Positions 23,062-30,884 of a DNA stretch of 64,000 nucleotides are shown one piece after another. Position 1 is the stretch's first letter, and each line of letters starts with the position of its first letter. The translations under genes and the position numbers were made by a program. This DNA is from Clostridia bacterium (GTDB lineage: Bacteria; Bacillota; Clostridia; Oscillospirales; Acutalibacteraceae): the NCBI GenBank assembly GCA_017516745.1, contig JAFXBF010000011.1:1-64000 (forward strand), written 5' to 3'. A model generated the notes under the pieces. The model searched no databases, had not been told where the DNA came from, and was given only the letters and a program-made list of their open reading frames with translations.

Positions 23062-24687
23062 ATGAAACGTATTATATGTTTTGTTTTAGTGTTCTCACTT
23101 ATCTTTGCAGGTGCAGGCTTTTTTGCTTATGCGGCTGAGGGTGAAAAGAATTATTACTATATCGATTCCGTGAACGGTGACGATGAAAACAGCGGTACTG
23201 ATATAAACAGCCCTGTTAAAACTATATCGGGACTAAAAAATCTTGACATCAAGCCGGGTACACATTTTCTTTTCAAAAACGGCGGAGAGTATGACTGTGC
23301 CGTAACGCTTACCTGCAGCGGTACAAAGGATAACCCGATTGTTATTTCTTCTTACGGCGAGGGCGAAAGGGCAATACTGCAAACAAATGAAAATACAGAT
23401 GTTTTCCGCCTTTTTGACTGCTCGTACGTAACCGTATCCAACCTGCACCTCAAGGCACCCAACGGCGGCGGAATATGGATAGATACACTTGACAAAACGA
23501 GCGAAGGAATTGTTATTGACAATGTTTATTTCACAGATATGCAGAATTACAGGGTGAACAGCCGTGATAATTTCTCAAACGGTGCGGCAGGTGCAAGAGC
23601 TGCCGTTATGGTTAAGGGTCTGCCTGCAAGGTCGAGGTATGCCGTAAATGACCTGACGATTAAAAATTGCGAGGTCTATAACTGCGGCAACGGTTTTATA
23701 ATCTGGGGCTCGTGGAACGACAAGCAGGAGTGGTGGTGCGAAAACGAAGAGGATATTGACCCCGTGTTCAACGAAGGCCTGCTCATTGAAGGCTGCTATT
23801 TGCACGAAATGGATGCCGAAGCAGTGCTTGTCGGTATGTGTGACGGTGCGCTGGTTACAAACTGCCGTGCCATTAACTGCTGCCAGGGTCCGGGCACGGA
23901 CGAAAACGGTGAAATACTTTATTATACCGCCGCAATGTGGTTCTGGGGCAGTGTGAACAGCACTATTGAGTACTGCGAAATCGCAGGGCAGAAGAATGTC
24001 GGCGACGGTATGGCTGTTGATTTTGATTCATATTCGCACAACTGCACTTATCAATATATTTATTCTCACGACAATATGCGCTTTATCTGCAACTGCCCCT
24101 TCCATAGCGGACACAAAAACAATACCGTGCGCTATTGCCTGTCAGTCAACGATAACGGCGGAAGAAGCCGACTTTCGGCAAATCCCGGTGAGCACGGACT
24201 GAAATTTTATAATAATACGATAGTAAACTGCGCTGATTTTTATATGATAGATATGTATGACTCGGTTATTGCAAACAATATTATCGCTCCTGCTGACGGT
24301 TACGTGGTTGTTTGCGATACGGCGGATTATTTCCGTGACGGAAATGTTTTTGCGGGTAATTGCTACTATAACACCGCAAATCCGTTCTGCGAGATGTTTG
24401 CAAAAAATACCGTGCCCGGCTTTGTCGGTGACGATTTTTCATCAATGCAAAGCTTCAGGCTTTCGGCGGATTCTCCGCTTATCGGCGCAGGCGTTGAAAT
24501 TGAGGGCAACGACCTTAAAACCGATATTTTCGGCAATGCCATAACAGGCAATAACATTGGTTGCTACGGCGCAGACGGCGAGGATACCGAATACGACGGC
24601 GAGAATTTCATTGAGAAAATTATAAGACTTATCAAAAACATTATTAATCAGCTCGTTCGTCAGTCTCAGGGTCTTAAGGATTATTGA
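23062..24687 (+). CDS. Secreted right-handed beta-helix protein (pectate-lyase-like)
   Basis: A 541-aa protein with signal peptide MKRIICFVLVFSLIFAGAGF followed by FAYAAEG. YIDSVNGDDENSGTDINSPVKTI is the usual N-cap of secreted parallel beta-helix carbohydrate-active proteins (DUF1565/pectate-lyase-like). Irregular coils with ASN-rich turns follow to about residue 490. The C-terminus ENFIEKIIRLIKNIINQLV is an amphipathic helix rather than a sortase signal. It probably binds or cleaves pectic polysaccharide at the surface, and is the last gene of the galactoside cluster. Catalytic residues cannot be assigned. Confidence 0.8.
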   Translation: MKRIICFVLVFSLIFAGAGFFAYAAEGEKNYYYIDSVNGDDENSGTDINSPVKTISGLKNLDIKPGTHFLFKNGGEYDCAVTLTCSGTKDNPIVISSYGEGERAILQTNENTDVFRLFDCSYVTVSNLHLKAPNGGGIWIDTLDKTSEGIVIDNVYFTDMQNYRVNSRDNFSNGAAGARAAVMVKGLPARSRYAVNDLTIKNCEVYNCGNGFIIWGSWNDKQEWWCENEEDIDPVFNEGLLIEGCYLHEMDAEAVLVGMCDGALVTNCRAINCCQGPGTDENGEILYYTAAMWFWGSVNSTIEYCEIAGQKNVGDGMAVDFDSYSHNCTYQYIYSHDNMRFICNCPFHSGHKNNTVRYCLSVNDNGGRSRLSANPGEHGLKFYNNTIVNCADFYMIDMYDSVIANNIIAPADGYVVVCDTADYFRDGNVFAGNCYYNTANPFCEMFAKNTVPGFVGDDFSSMQSFRLSADSPLIGAGVEIEGNDLKTDIFGNAITGNNIGCYGADGEDTEYDGENFIEKIIRLIKNIINQLVRQSQGLKDY

Positions 24688-24733
24688 ATTGTTTCAGAAT
24701 ATTTGATTAAAGACTTTCCTCCGAGCGTAATTG

Positions 24734-24762
24734 TTGAAATTATATCAATAATGTGGTATAAT
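24734..24762 (+). promoter_or_regulatory. Promoter of the Fic module
   Basis: TTGAAA (24734-24739), 17 bp, TATAAT (24757-24762), 24 bp before the antitoxin start. Confidence 0.8.
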
Positions 24763-24785
24763 ATCAGGTAAAGAGAGGTGCTTTT

Positions 24786-24953
24786 ATGAGTGAAATTGAA
24801 AGTATTGTAAATCAGGTTGACAGCTCTATGGCTATGGAAGGTATGCCTCTGACACAAGAGGACAGAAAACGCATTGAAGCCTGCCTGAACAATCCGAACA
24901 GGTTCAATGAAGTGATAGCTGAACTTCTTAAAAAGCACACGGTAGTCGCTTGA
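24786..24953 (+). CDS. VbhA-type antitoxin of the Fic module
   Basis: A 55-aa protein starting at ATG 24786 behind GAGAGGTG. It contains SSMAMEGMPLTQEDRKRIEA. Ser14-x-x-x-Glu18-Gly19 matches the (S/T)xxxE(G/N) inhibitory-helix motif of class I Fic antitoxins (VbhA/FicA), whose Glu blocks ATP gamma-phosphate placement in the toxin. The rest is helical, as in the antitoxin_VbhA family. Seven bases separate it from the Fic gene, and both share one promoter. Confidence 0.85.
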   Translation: MSEIESIVNQVDSSMAMEGMPLTQEDRKRIEACLNNPNRFNEVIAELLKKHTVVA

Positions 24954-24960
24954 CAGTATT

Positions 24961-25554
24961 ATGAAAAATTACAGTTACGATTACGAGTGGGATGTAAAAT
25001 ACTGTTATCCCGATTCCAATGTTTTGATCAATAAACTTAATATAACCGATGCACAGGCTCTGGCTATTGCTGAAAGAGAGATTACTTCTGTTAAATTAGC
25101 TTATGCAAAATTAAATCCCGTAAAGGGCAATTTTGATTTAAAGCATTTACAGGATATTCACAGGTTTTTGTTTGAGGATATTTATCCTTGGGCAGGTGAA
25201 CTTCGTCAAGTCAATATTGCAAAGGGAAATCAGTTTTGTCTTTTTCAAAATCTTGAAATGTACGCCGACAGCATTTTTTCTAAACTGAAAAAAGAAAACT
25301 ATTTGGTTGGAAGTGAGAATTTACCTCACAAATTAGCGTACTATTTAAGTGAGATTAATGTTCTTCATCCTTTCAGAGAAGGGAACGGAAGAACACAAAG
25401 GCTTTTTATTGAGTATCTTGCCGATAATGCAGGCGCAACGGTTGATTTTTCAAATGTCACTCCCGAAGAAATGATCATAGCAAGTGCAGAATCCTTTGCT
25501 TGTGAGTATGAAAAAATAAACGCTATGTTTGAGCGGATAACAAAACAAATGTAA
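24961..25554 (+). CDS. fic: Fic-domain AMP-transferase toxin
   Basis: A 197-aa single-domain Fic protein. The catalytic motif HPFREGNGRTQRLF has His136 and the anion-hole GNGR; a conserved upstream segment DIYPWAGELRQVNIAKGN forms the flap that positions targets. Fic enzymes of this type transfer AMP to Tyr, Ser or Thr of target proteins (for FicT, topoisomerases). The protein has no inhibitory SxxxEG motif of its own; that motif is in the small preceding protein, so this is a class I toxin-antitoxin pair. Confidence 0.92.
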   Translation: MKNYSYDYEWDVKYCYPDSNVLINKLNITDAQALAIAEREITSVKLAYAKLNPVKGNFDLKHLQDIHRFLFEDIYPWAGELRQVNIAKGNQFCLFQNLEMYADSIFSKLKKENYLVGSENLPHKLAYYLSEINVLHPFREGNGRTQRLFIEYLADNAGATVDFSNVTPEEMIIASAESFACEYEKINAMFERITKQM

Positions 25555-25563
25555 ATAAGAAAA

Positions 25564-25603
25564 CACTGATGGAATGCAACGTTCATTTCATCGGTGCTTT
25601 TTT
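25564..25603 (+). terminator. Terminator after fic
   Basis: A 13-bp stem with two wobble pairs, CACTGATGGAATG (25564-25576) / CATTTCATCGGTG (25584-25596), followed by six T. Confidence 0.85.
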
Positions 25604-25619
25604 ATTTGACAAAATTACA

Positions 25620-25648
25620 TTGCTATTGCTGTGAAATTGTGATATAAT
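25620..25648 (+). promoter_or_regulatory. Promoter of the hexuronate operon
   Basis: TTGCTA (25620-25625), 17 bp, TATAAT (25643-25648). It lies 36 bp before the uxuA start. Confidence 0.65.
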
Positions 25649-25684
25649 TACAATGAAAGAATTTTGTTTAGGAGTGAACCCACA

Positions 25685-26731
25685 ATGAAAATGTCATTCC
25701 GCTGGTATGGCGAAAGCGACCCCATTTCCCTTGAGTATATCCGCCAGATTCCCAATATGCACAGCATCGTAAGCGCAATTTACGATGTTAAGCCCGGTGA
25801 GGTCTGGCCCGAAGAGGCTATTGCAAAAATGGCAAAGCAGTGTCAGGATAACGGCCTTGTTTTCGACGTTGTAGAGTCCATTCCCGTGCACGAGGATATC
25901 AAGCTCGGCAGAGGCAATGTTGACGAGCTTTTAGAGGTTTACTGCGAGAATATCCGCCGCTGTGCAAAGTACGGCGTAAAGTGCGTGACATATAACTTTA
26001 TGCCCGTTTTCGACTGGACAAGAACACAGTTGGACAAAAAAGCTCCCGACGGCTCAACAAGCCTTGTTATGTACTGGGAGCAGATGAAGGGTCTTGACCC
26101 TCTTAAGGATGATATTCACCTTCCCGGCTGGGATTCAAGCTACACTCAGGACGAGGTGAGAGAGCTTATCAATGCCTACGGCGAAATCGGCTCCGAGGGT
26201 CTGTGGGCAAACCTTGAAAAGTTCCTCAAAAAGGTTATTCCCGTTGCCGAGGAATGCGGCGTGAGAATGGCTATTCACCCCGACGACCCGCCGTATCCGA
26301 TTTTCGGTCTGCCGAGAATTATTACGGACGAAAAGAATCTCGACAGAATGCTCAGCATAGTTGACAGCCCTGCCAACAGTCTCTGCCTTTGCACAGGCTC
26401 ACTCGGCTGTGCCGCTTCAAACGATGTTGTAGCAATGATTCGCAAGTACTCTGCAATGGACAGAATTGCGTTTATGCACATGAGAAACATCCTCATTATG
26501 GAGGACGGCAGCTTTGAGGAAAGCGGTCATCTTTCCTCTTGCGGCAGCCTTGATATGTATGAAATTACAAAGGCTCTTGTGGAAACCGGCTTTGACGGCT
26601 ACGTCAGACCCGACCACGGCAGAATGATATGGGGCGAAACAGGTAAGCCCGGCTACGGTCTTTACGACAGAGCTTTGGGCGCCACATACATTAACGGATT
26701 ATTCGAAGCCTGTGAAAAGGCGTGTAAATAA
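25685..26731 (+). CDS. uxuA: Mannonate dehydratase
   Basis: A 348-aa TIM-barrel enzyme that removes water from D-mannonate to give 2-keto-3-deoxygluconate. The family start MKMSFRWYGESDPISLEYIRQ is exact for UxuA, and CVTYNFMPVFDWTRT, MAIHPDDPP, LCLCTGSLG and VRPDHGR carry conserved metal and substrate residues. ATG 25685 follows TTAGGAGTG; upstream codons are not family-like. It is the first of four genes that take a hexuronate to glyceraldehyde-3-phosphate and pyruvate. Confidence 0.96.
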   Translation: MKMSFRWYGESDPISLEYIRQIPNMHSIVSAIYDVKPGEVWPEEAIAKMAKQCQDNGLVFDVVESIPVHEDIKLGRGNVDELLEVYCENIRRCAKYGVKCVTYNFMPVFDWTRTQLDKKAPDGSTSLVMYWEQMKGLDPLKDDIHLPGWDSSYTQDEVRELINAYGEIGSEGLWANLEKFLKKVIPVAEECGVRMAIHPDDPPYPIFGLPRIITDEKNLDRMLSIVDSPANSLCLCTGSLGCAASNDVVAMIRKYSAMDRIAFMHMRNILIMEDGSFEESGHLSSCGSLDMYEITKALVETGFDGYVRPDHGRMIWGETGKPGYGLYDRALGATYINGLFEACEKACK

Positions 26732-26749
26732 TATAGGGAGGAAAACAAA

Positions 26750-27601
26750 ATGCAGAAGAATGTTCTCAATACCGACCTTACAGGTAAGGTAGCGGTTGTA
26801 ACGGGTGCAGGCGGTGTGCTTTGCAGCGCTTTTTCAAAAACTCTTGCCCGTGCAGGTGCAAAGGTAGCTTTGCTCGACCTGAATGTTGATGCGGCAGAAG
26901 AGGTTGCCGCAGAAATCCGTGCCGAAGGCGGCGAAGCCAAGGCATACAAGTGTGATGTTCTGAGTAAAGAGGTTTGCTACGCTGTGGCAGACGAGGTTGA
27001 AAAGGATATGGGCAAGTGCGACATCCTTGTAAACGGTGCAGGCGGTAACAACCCCAAGGCAACAACAGACAAGGAATACTTTGAGCTTGGTGATATTGAT
27101 GCCGACACAAAGAGCTTCTTCGACCTTGACAGTGCAGGCGTTGGCTTTGTTTTCAACCTCAACTTCCTCGGCACACTTATTCCGACCCAGGCTTTTGCCC
27201 GTCAGATGGTTGGCCGTGAGGGCTGTAATATCATCAACATCAGCAGTATGAACGCTTACACACCCCTTACAAAGATTCCTGCTTACTCGGGTGCAAAGGC
27301 CGCTATCTCCAACTTCACGCAGTGGCTTGCGGTGCATTTCAGCAGAGTCGGCATCCGTGTAAACGCTATTGCTCCCGGCTTCTTCTCCACAAAGCAGAAT
27401 GCGGCACTTCTCTGGAATCCCGATGGCTCACCCACAGCCCGTACAGGCAAAATCCTTGCCGCCACACCTATGGGCCGTTTCGGCGAGAGTGCAGAGCTTG
27501 ACGGCAGTCTGCTTTTCCTGCTCAACAACGATGCCGCAAGCTTTATCACAGGTGTTGTAATTCCCGTTGACGGCGGCTTCTCCGCTTACTCGGGCGTATA
27601 A
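26750..27601 (+). CDS. SDR-type mannonate oxidoreductase (UxuB-like)
   Basis: A 283-aa short-chain dehydrogenase with VTGAGGVLCSAF (nucleotide binding), NGAGGNNP, the catalytic Ser in ISSMNAYTP and YSGAK (Tyr-xxx-Lys). The family found next to uxuA in Firmicutes reduces fructuronate to mannonate with NAD(P)H, replacing the unrelated UxuB of E. coli. GGGAGG precedes ATG 26750, 18 bp after uxuA. Position in the operon strongly supports this role. The uronate isomerase (UxaC) that would supply fructuronate is not in the window. Confidence 0.9.
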   Translation: MQKNVLNTDLTGKVAVVTGAGGVLCSAFSKTLARAGAKVALLDLNVDAAEEVAAEIRAEGGEAKAYKCDVLSKEVCYAVADEVEKDMGKCDILVNGAGGNNPKATTDKEYFELGDIDADTKSFFDLDSAGVGFVFNLNFLGTLIPTQAFARQMVGREGCNIINISSMNAYTPLTKIPAYSGAKAAISNFTQWLAVHFSRVGIRVNAIAPGFFSTKQNAALLWNPDGSPTARTGKILAATPMGRFGESAELDGSLLFLLNNDAASFITGVVIPVDGGFSAYSGV

Positions 27602-27625
27602 TTTGAATATAAGAGGTAAAATATA

Positions 27626-28267
27626 ATGAACGCTATATCAGAAAAGATTTCATCAATAGGCGTTGTTCCCGTAATAAAGCTCAACAACCCCGAAAGAGAT
27701 GCCGTTAACCTTGCAAAGGCTCTCGTTGCAGGCGGTGTACCCGTTGCAGAGGTTACCTTCCGTGCCGCAGGTGCCGCAACAGCAATCAAGCTTATGAGCG
27801 ACAACGTGCCCGAAATGCTTGTCGGCGCAGGCACTGTTATGACTACAGCTCAGGTTGACGAGGCTGTTGCCGCAGGCGCAAAGTTCATCGTCACACCCGG
27901 TCTTGATATTGAGATAGTAAAATACTGTCAGGAAAAGGGCGTTGAAATTTACGCCGGCTGTACAACTCCCACCGATTACCACGCCGCATATAAGCTCGGC
28001 CTTGAGGTGCTCAAGTTCTTCCCTGCAGAGCAGAGCGGCGGTTTAGCCAAAATTAAGGCTATAGCAGCTCCGTTCCCGATGTTCAAGGTTATGCCCACAG
28101 GCGGTATTTCACTCAAAAACCTCGGCGAATATCTTTCCTGCCCCGTAATTGCTGCCTGCGGCGGCTCCTATATGGTAACCGCTGACCTTATCGACAACGG
28201 CAAGTGGGACGAGATTACCGAGCTTTGCAAAAAATCAGTTGAAATTGTCAAGGAGGCAAGAGGCTAA
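27626..28267 (+). CDS. eda: KDPG/KHG aldolase
   Basis: A 213-aa class I aldolase. PVAEVTFRA contains the catalytic Glu, VGAGTVMT and FIVTPG follow, and KFFPAE carries the Schiff-base Lys. It splits 2-keto-3-deoxy-6-phosphogluconate into pyruvate and glyceraldehyde-3-phosphate. It lies 24 bp after the SDR gene and overlaps the kinase gene by one base (TAATG), so aldolase and kinase are translationally coupled. The pyruvate formed can enter the PFOR reaction. Confidence 0.95.
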   Translation: MNAISEKISSIGVVPVIKLNNPERDAVNLAKALVAGGVPVAEVTFRAAGAATAIKLMSDNVPEMLVGAGTVMTTAQVDEAVAAGAKFIVTPGLDIEIVKYCQEKGVEIYAGCTTPTDYHAAYKLGLEVLKFFPAEQSGGLAKIKAIAAPFPMFKVMPTGGISLKNLGEYLSCPVIAACGGSYMVTADLIDNGKWDEITELCKKSVEIVKEARG

Positions 28268-29295
28268 TGAAAAAGGTTGTAACCTTCGGCGAGCTTATGC
28301 TCCGCCTTCAGCCCTATGATTATCTTCGTTTTATTCAGGCAGATTCCTTTGAAGCAACCTTCGGCGGCGGTGAGGCAAACGTTTCCGTTTCCCTTGCAAA
28401 CTACGGCTTTGATGCTCACTTCGTAACAAAGCTGCCCAAGCACGCAATCGGTCAGATGGCTGTCAATTCACTGCGCAAGTACGGCGTAAACACTTCTGAT
28501 ATCACCCGTGGCGGTGACAGAGTAGGTATTTACTTCCTCGAAAAGGGTGCTTCCCAGCGTGGCAGCGTATGTATCTACGACCGTGCACACAGCGCTATTG
28601 CAGAGGCAAGCGCAGAGGACTTTGACTGGGACAAGATTTTTGAGGGCGCAGAATGGTTTCACTTCACGGGCATTACTCCTGCACTCGGAGGCAATCTTGT
28701 TGAAATCTGCAAACAGGCCTGTATTGCTGCAAAGGCACACGGCGTAAAGGTAAGCTGTGACCTCAACTACAGAGGCAAGCTCTGGACACGTGACGAAGCA
28801 AGAGCAGCTATGACCGAGCTTTGCAAGTATGTTGATGTATGCATTTCCAACGAGGAGGATGCAAAGGACGTTTTCGGCATTGAAGCGGAAAACACCGATA
28901 TCACGGCAGGTGAGCTCAACAAAGAGGGCTACAAGTCCGTTGCCCGTCAGCTTGCCGACAAATTCGGCTTTGAAAAGGTTGCAATCACCCTTCGTGAAAG
29001 CAAGAGCGCATTCGACAACGACTGGAGCGCTATGCTTTACGATGTTGCAAGCGACGAATACTGCTTCTCAAAGGTTTATCACCTTCACATCATCGACCGT
29101 GTAGGCGGCGGCGACAGCTTCGGCGGCGGTCTTATTTACGCACTTCTCAGCGGTAAGAGCACACAGGATGCTGTTGAGTTTGCCGTTGCGGCTTCCGCAC
29201 TCAAGCACTCAATCGAGGGCGACTACAACTTCGTAACCGTTGACGAGGTAGAAAAACTCGCAGGCGGCAACGCCTCGGGCAGAGTGCAAAGATAA
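28267..29295 (+). CDS. kdgK: 2-keto-3-deoxygluconate kinase (PfkB family)
   Basis: A 342-aa ribokinase-family protein. GGGEANVSVSLANYG is the N-terminal sugar-binding signature and DRVGGGDSFGGGLIYAL the C-terminal ATP/catalytic signature with the Asp base. It phosphorylates KDG to KDPG for the aldolase encoded just upstream. It closes the four-gene operon and is followed by a strong terminator. The operon order uxuA, SDR, eda, kdgK matches the complete glucuronate branch. Confidence 0.94.
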   Translation: MKKVVTFGELMLRLQPYDYLRFIQADSFEATFGGGEANVSVSLANYGFDAHFVTKLPKHAIGQMAVNSLRKYGVNTSDITRGGDRVGIYFLEKGASQRGSVCIYDRAHSAIAEASAEDFDWDKIFEGAEWFHFTGITPALGGNLVEICKQACIAAKAHGVKVSCDLNYRGKLWTRDEARAAMTELCKYVDVCISNEEDAKDVFGIEAENTDITAGELNKEGYKSVARQLADKFGFEKVAITLRESKSAFDNDWSAMLYDVASDEYCFSKVYHLHIIDRVGGGDSFGGGLIYALLSGKSTQDAVEFAVAASALKHSIEGDYNFVTVDEVEKLAGGNASGRVQR

Positions 29296-29297
29296 AT

Positions 29298-29333
29298 AAA
29301 AAGCACTGTCATTAAAAAATGACAGTGCTTTTT
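29298..29333. terminator. Terminator of the hexuronate operon
   Basis: A perfect 16-bp stem AAAAAGCACTGTCATT (29298-29313) / AATGACAGTGCTTTTT (29318-29333), active in either direction. Confidence 0.93.
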
Positions 29334-29449
29334 AAATGCAAAGTGCAGAATGATAAATGCAAAATTAAGGGTCGCTACGCTCCGATTATAATATTATAAT
29401 GGGTGAGGGCGCAGCCCTCCCACAATTTTGCACTTTGCGTTTTGCATTA
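29334..29449 (+). repeat. MITE-like repeat, copy D (no terminal inverted repeat)
   Basis: Contains the family core GGGTCGCTACGCTCCGATTAT and the hairpin GGGTGAGGGC-GCA-GCCCTCCCAC, flanked by TGCAAA-type 7-nt periodic arms (right arm TTTTGCA CTTTGCG TTTTGCA). The AAATTACAGTTTG ends are missing on the left. It fills the gap between the kdgK terminator and the 3' end of the AraC gene. Confidence 0.75.
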
Positions 29450-30670
29450 TTACAGTTTTCTATACTCACTCGGTGTTACTTTATATATTTTTTTAAACGC
29501 TTTTGTGAAATAGTTTACGTCGAGTATTCCGCATTGCTGTGCGACTGTCTGTATTTGCAAGCCCGTTGAGGTAAGCAGGTCGGCGGCGTGCTCAATGCGT
29601 TTTTTTGTCACAAAGTCGGTAAGCGTCATACCGGTTTCTTTTTTGAAAAGTGCGGAAAGGTAGCTCGGGTTAAGGTTTAACATACGGGCGAATTTTTTAA
29701 GTGTCAAATCAGCCGTCAGGTCGTATTCAATGTTGAGTATAATCTGCTTTACGGGGTGGGTGTACTGTTTTACGGAGTGGTCACGCACGAGGGTTGCATA
29801 GCTTCGTGCCATTTCCTTTTGCAATGCGGCACCCGCTTCAAGCGAGTTTATCAGCTCAATTCTTTTTGCGAAATCAGAGGAAAGCGTGTCAATGTGCAGG
29901 GGATGCACGCCGCCTTTTTCCGCCGCTTTTCTTAAAAGCGTGTTGAGAATTATCGTGTAATTCTTAAAGCTCCTTACGGGGTCGGCAATTCTCTGCTCGG
30001 GTCTTTTGCGTGAGGTGTCGGAGAGCATAAGCTCTGCCTTATTCACCATTCCCTTGGTTACGGCATCAAGCAGGTCATTTTCCTTGGCGTAACGCATTTC
30101 AATCATCTGTATATTCAGGTTTGCATCTTCACTCGGCTGTGTGTTGAGGCGCTTGAAGTTTTTTTCGATTTCAGCCTTGCTTGCCGTTTGCTTTGCGGAT
30201 TTAATTCGGAAATCTTCGAGACTTCCCCAAATTCTTTCCCCGAAGGCGTTGAGTATTGCAAAAAGTGTACTCTCGTTTGTGAGAACGGGTATATTGGTGT
30301 AGTATTTTTCAATCTGCGAAAAAATTTCGGGTGTGATGTCGTATTCCTCTGCTGCCTGCAGAAGCATCTGTTTTGTTATTTCAAGGTTTGTAAACGGGCC
30401 GATTACAAGTGCTGTTTTCTCGGGTCGGTCGGGCAATACTATAAATATATAGCAGCAGTAAAATGTGTCCGTTATTTTGTAAACAGTATTGCTTTCGATA
30501 TTTTTAAGCGAAAAAAGGTTTTCGTAGTCGCTTTTCATTCCGAGGAAATCCCGTAAACCGAGGTCGGCTTTAGCCTGCAACTCGGTGCCTTCGGTTAAAA
30601 AATTGGTATTAATATGGAAATTCTTAAGTATATTTATAAGTAAGTCCAGTTCAGCCTGACAGGTAAACAT
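29450..30670 (-). CDS. AraC-family transcription regulator
   Basis: A 406-aa protein. The last 100 residues are a typical AraC/XylS double HTH: ADLTLKKFARMLNLNPSYLSALFKKETG, then FVTKKRIEHAADLL, then GILDVNYFTKAFKKIYKVTPSEYRK. The N-terminal 280 residues, with a hydrophobic core (FYCCYIFIVLPD, ALVIGPFTN), are probably a sugar-sensing domain seen in clostridial YSIRK-type regulators. ATG 30670 is the likely start; its ribosome binding site is weak, and the frame is open upstream. It is divergent from the GPH transporter gene and probably activates it. Confidence 0.87.
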   Translation of the reverse strand: MFTCQAELDLLINILKNFHINTNFLTEGTELQAKADLGLRDFLGMKSDYENLFSLKNIESNTVYKITDTFYCCYIFIVLPDRPEKTALVIGPFTNLEITKQMLLQAAEEYDITPEIFSQIEKYYTNIPVLTNESTLFAILNAFGERIWGSLEDFRIKSAKQTASKAEIEKNFKRLNTQPSEDANLNIQMIEMRYAKENDLLDAVTKGMVNKAELMLSDTSRKRPEQRIADPVRSFKNYTIILNTLLRKAAEKGGVHPLHIDTLSSDFAKRIELINSLEAGAALQKEMARSYATLVRDHSVKQYTHPVKQIILNIEYDLTADLTLKKFARMLNLNPSYLSALFKKETGMTLTDFVTKKRIEHAADLLTSTGLQIQTVAQQCGILDVNYFTKAFKKIYKVTPSEYRKL

Positions 30671-30746
30671 TGCCGGAACACCGCCTTGTAATATTTTTAC
30701 TGCTTTTATTATGGCTGATTTTTCGCAGAATTTCAACACCGAAAAC

Positions 30747-30836
30747 AAAAATAATACTAAAACCGGTAAAAATAATACTCACCAAATACAACTCCGATAT
30801 TATAAAATGTATTTGTCAGGTTGATACATTTCAACA
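30747..30836 (+). promoter_or_regulatory. AraC-type direct repeat and activator-dependent promoter
   Basis: The 12-bp word AAAAATAATACT occurs at 30747-30758 and 30768-30779 (last 11 bases identical, both A-rich at the start), exactly 21 bp apart, as for AraC half-sites. The second copy covers the place of the -35 box of a promoter with -10 TATTAT (30798-30803) but no -35 consensus, the usual design of a directly activated promoter. Further down, GTTGA-TACATT-TCAAC (30821-30836) is a second inverted repeat. Confidence 0.55.
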
Positions 30837-30884
30837 AAACAAATCACCTTACGGCAAATTTTTTATGAAAGTTGAGGAATTTCC

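Noticed and set aside
25610..25648. TTGACA at 25617 region as the -35 of the uxuA promoter
   Set aside because: It lies too far (over 25 bp) from TATAAT; TTGCTA with a 17-bp spacer fits better.
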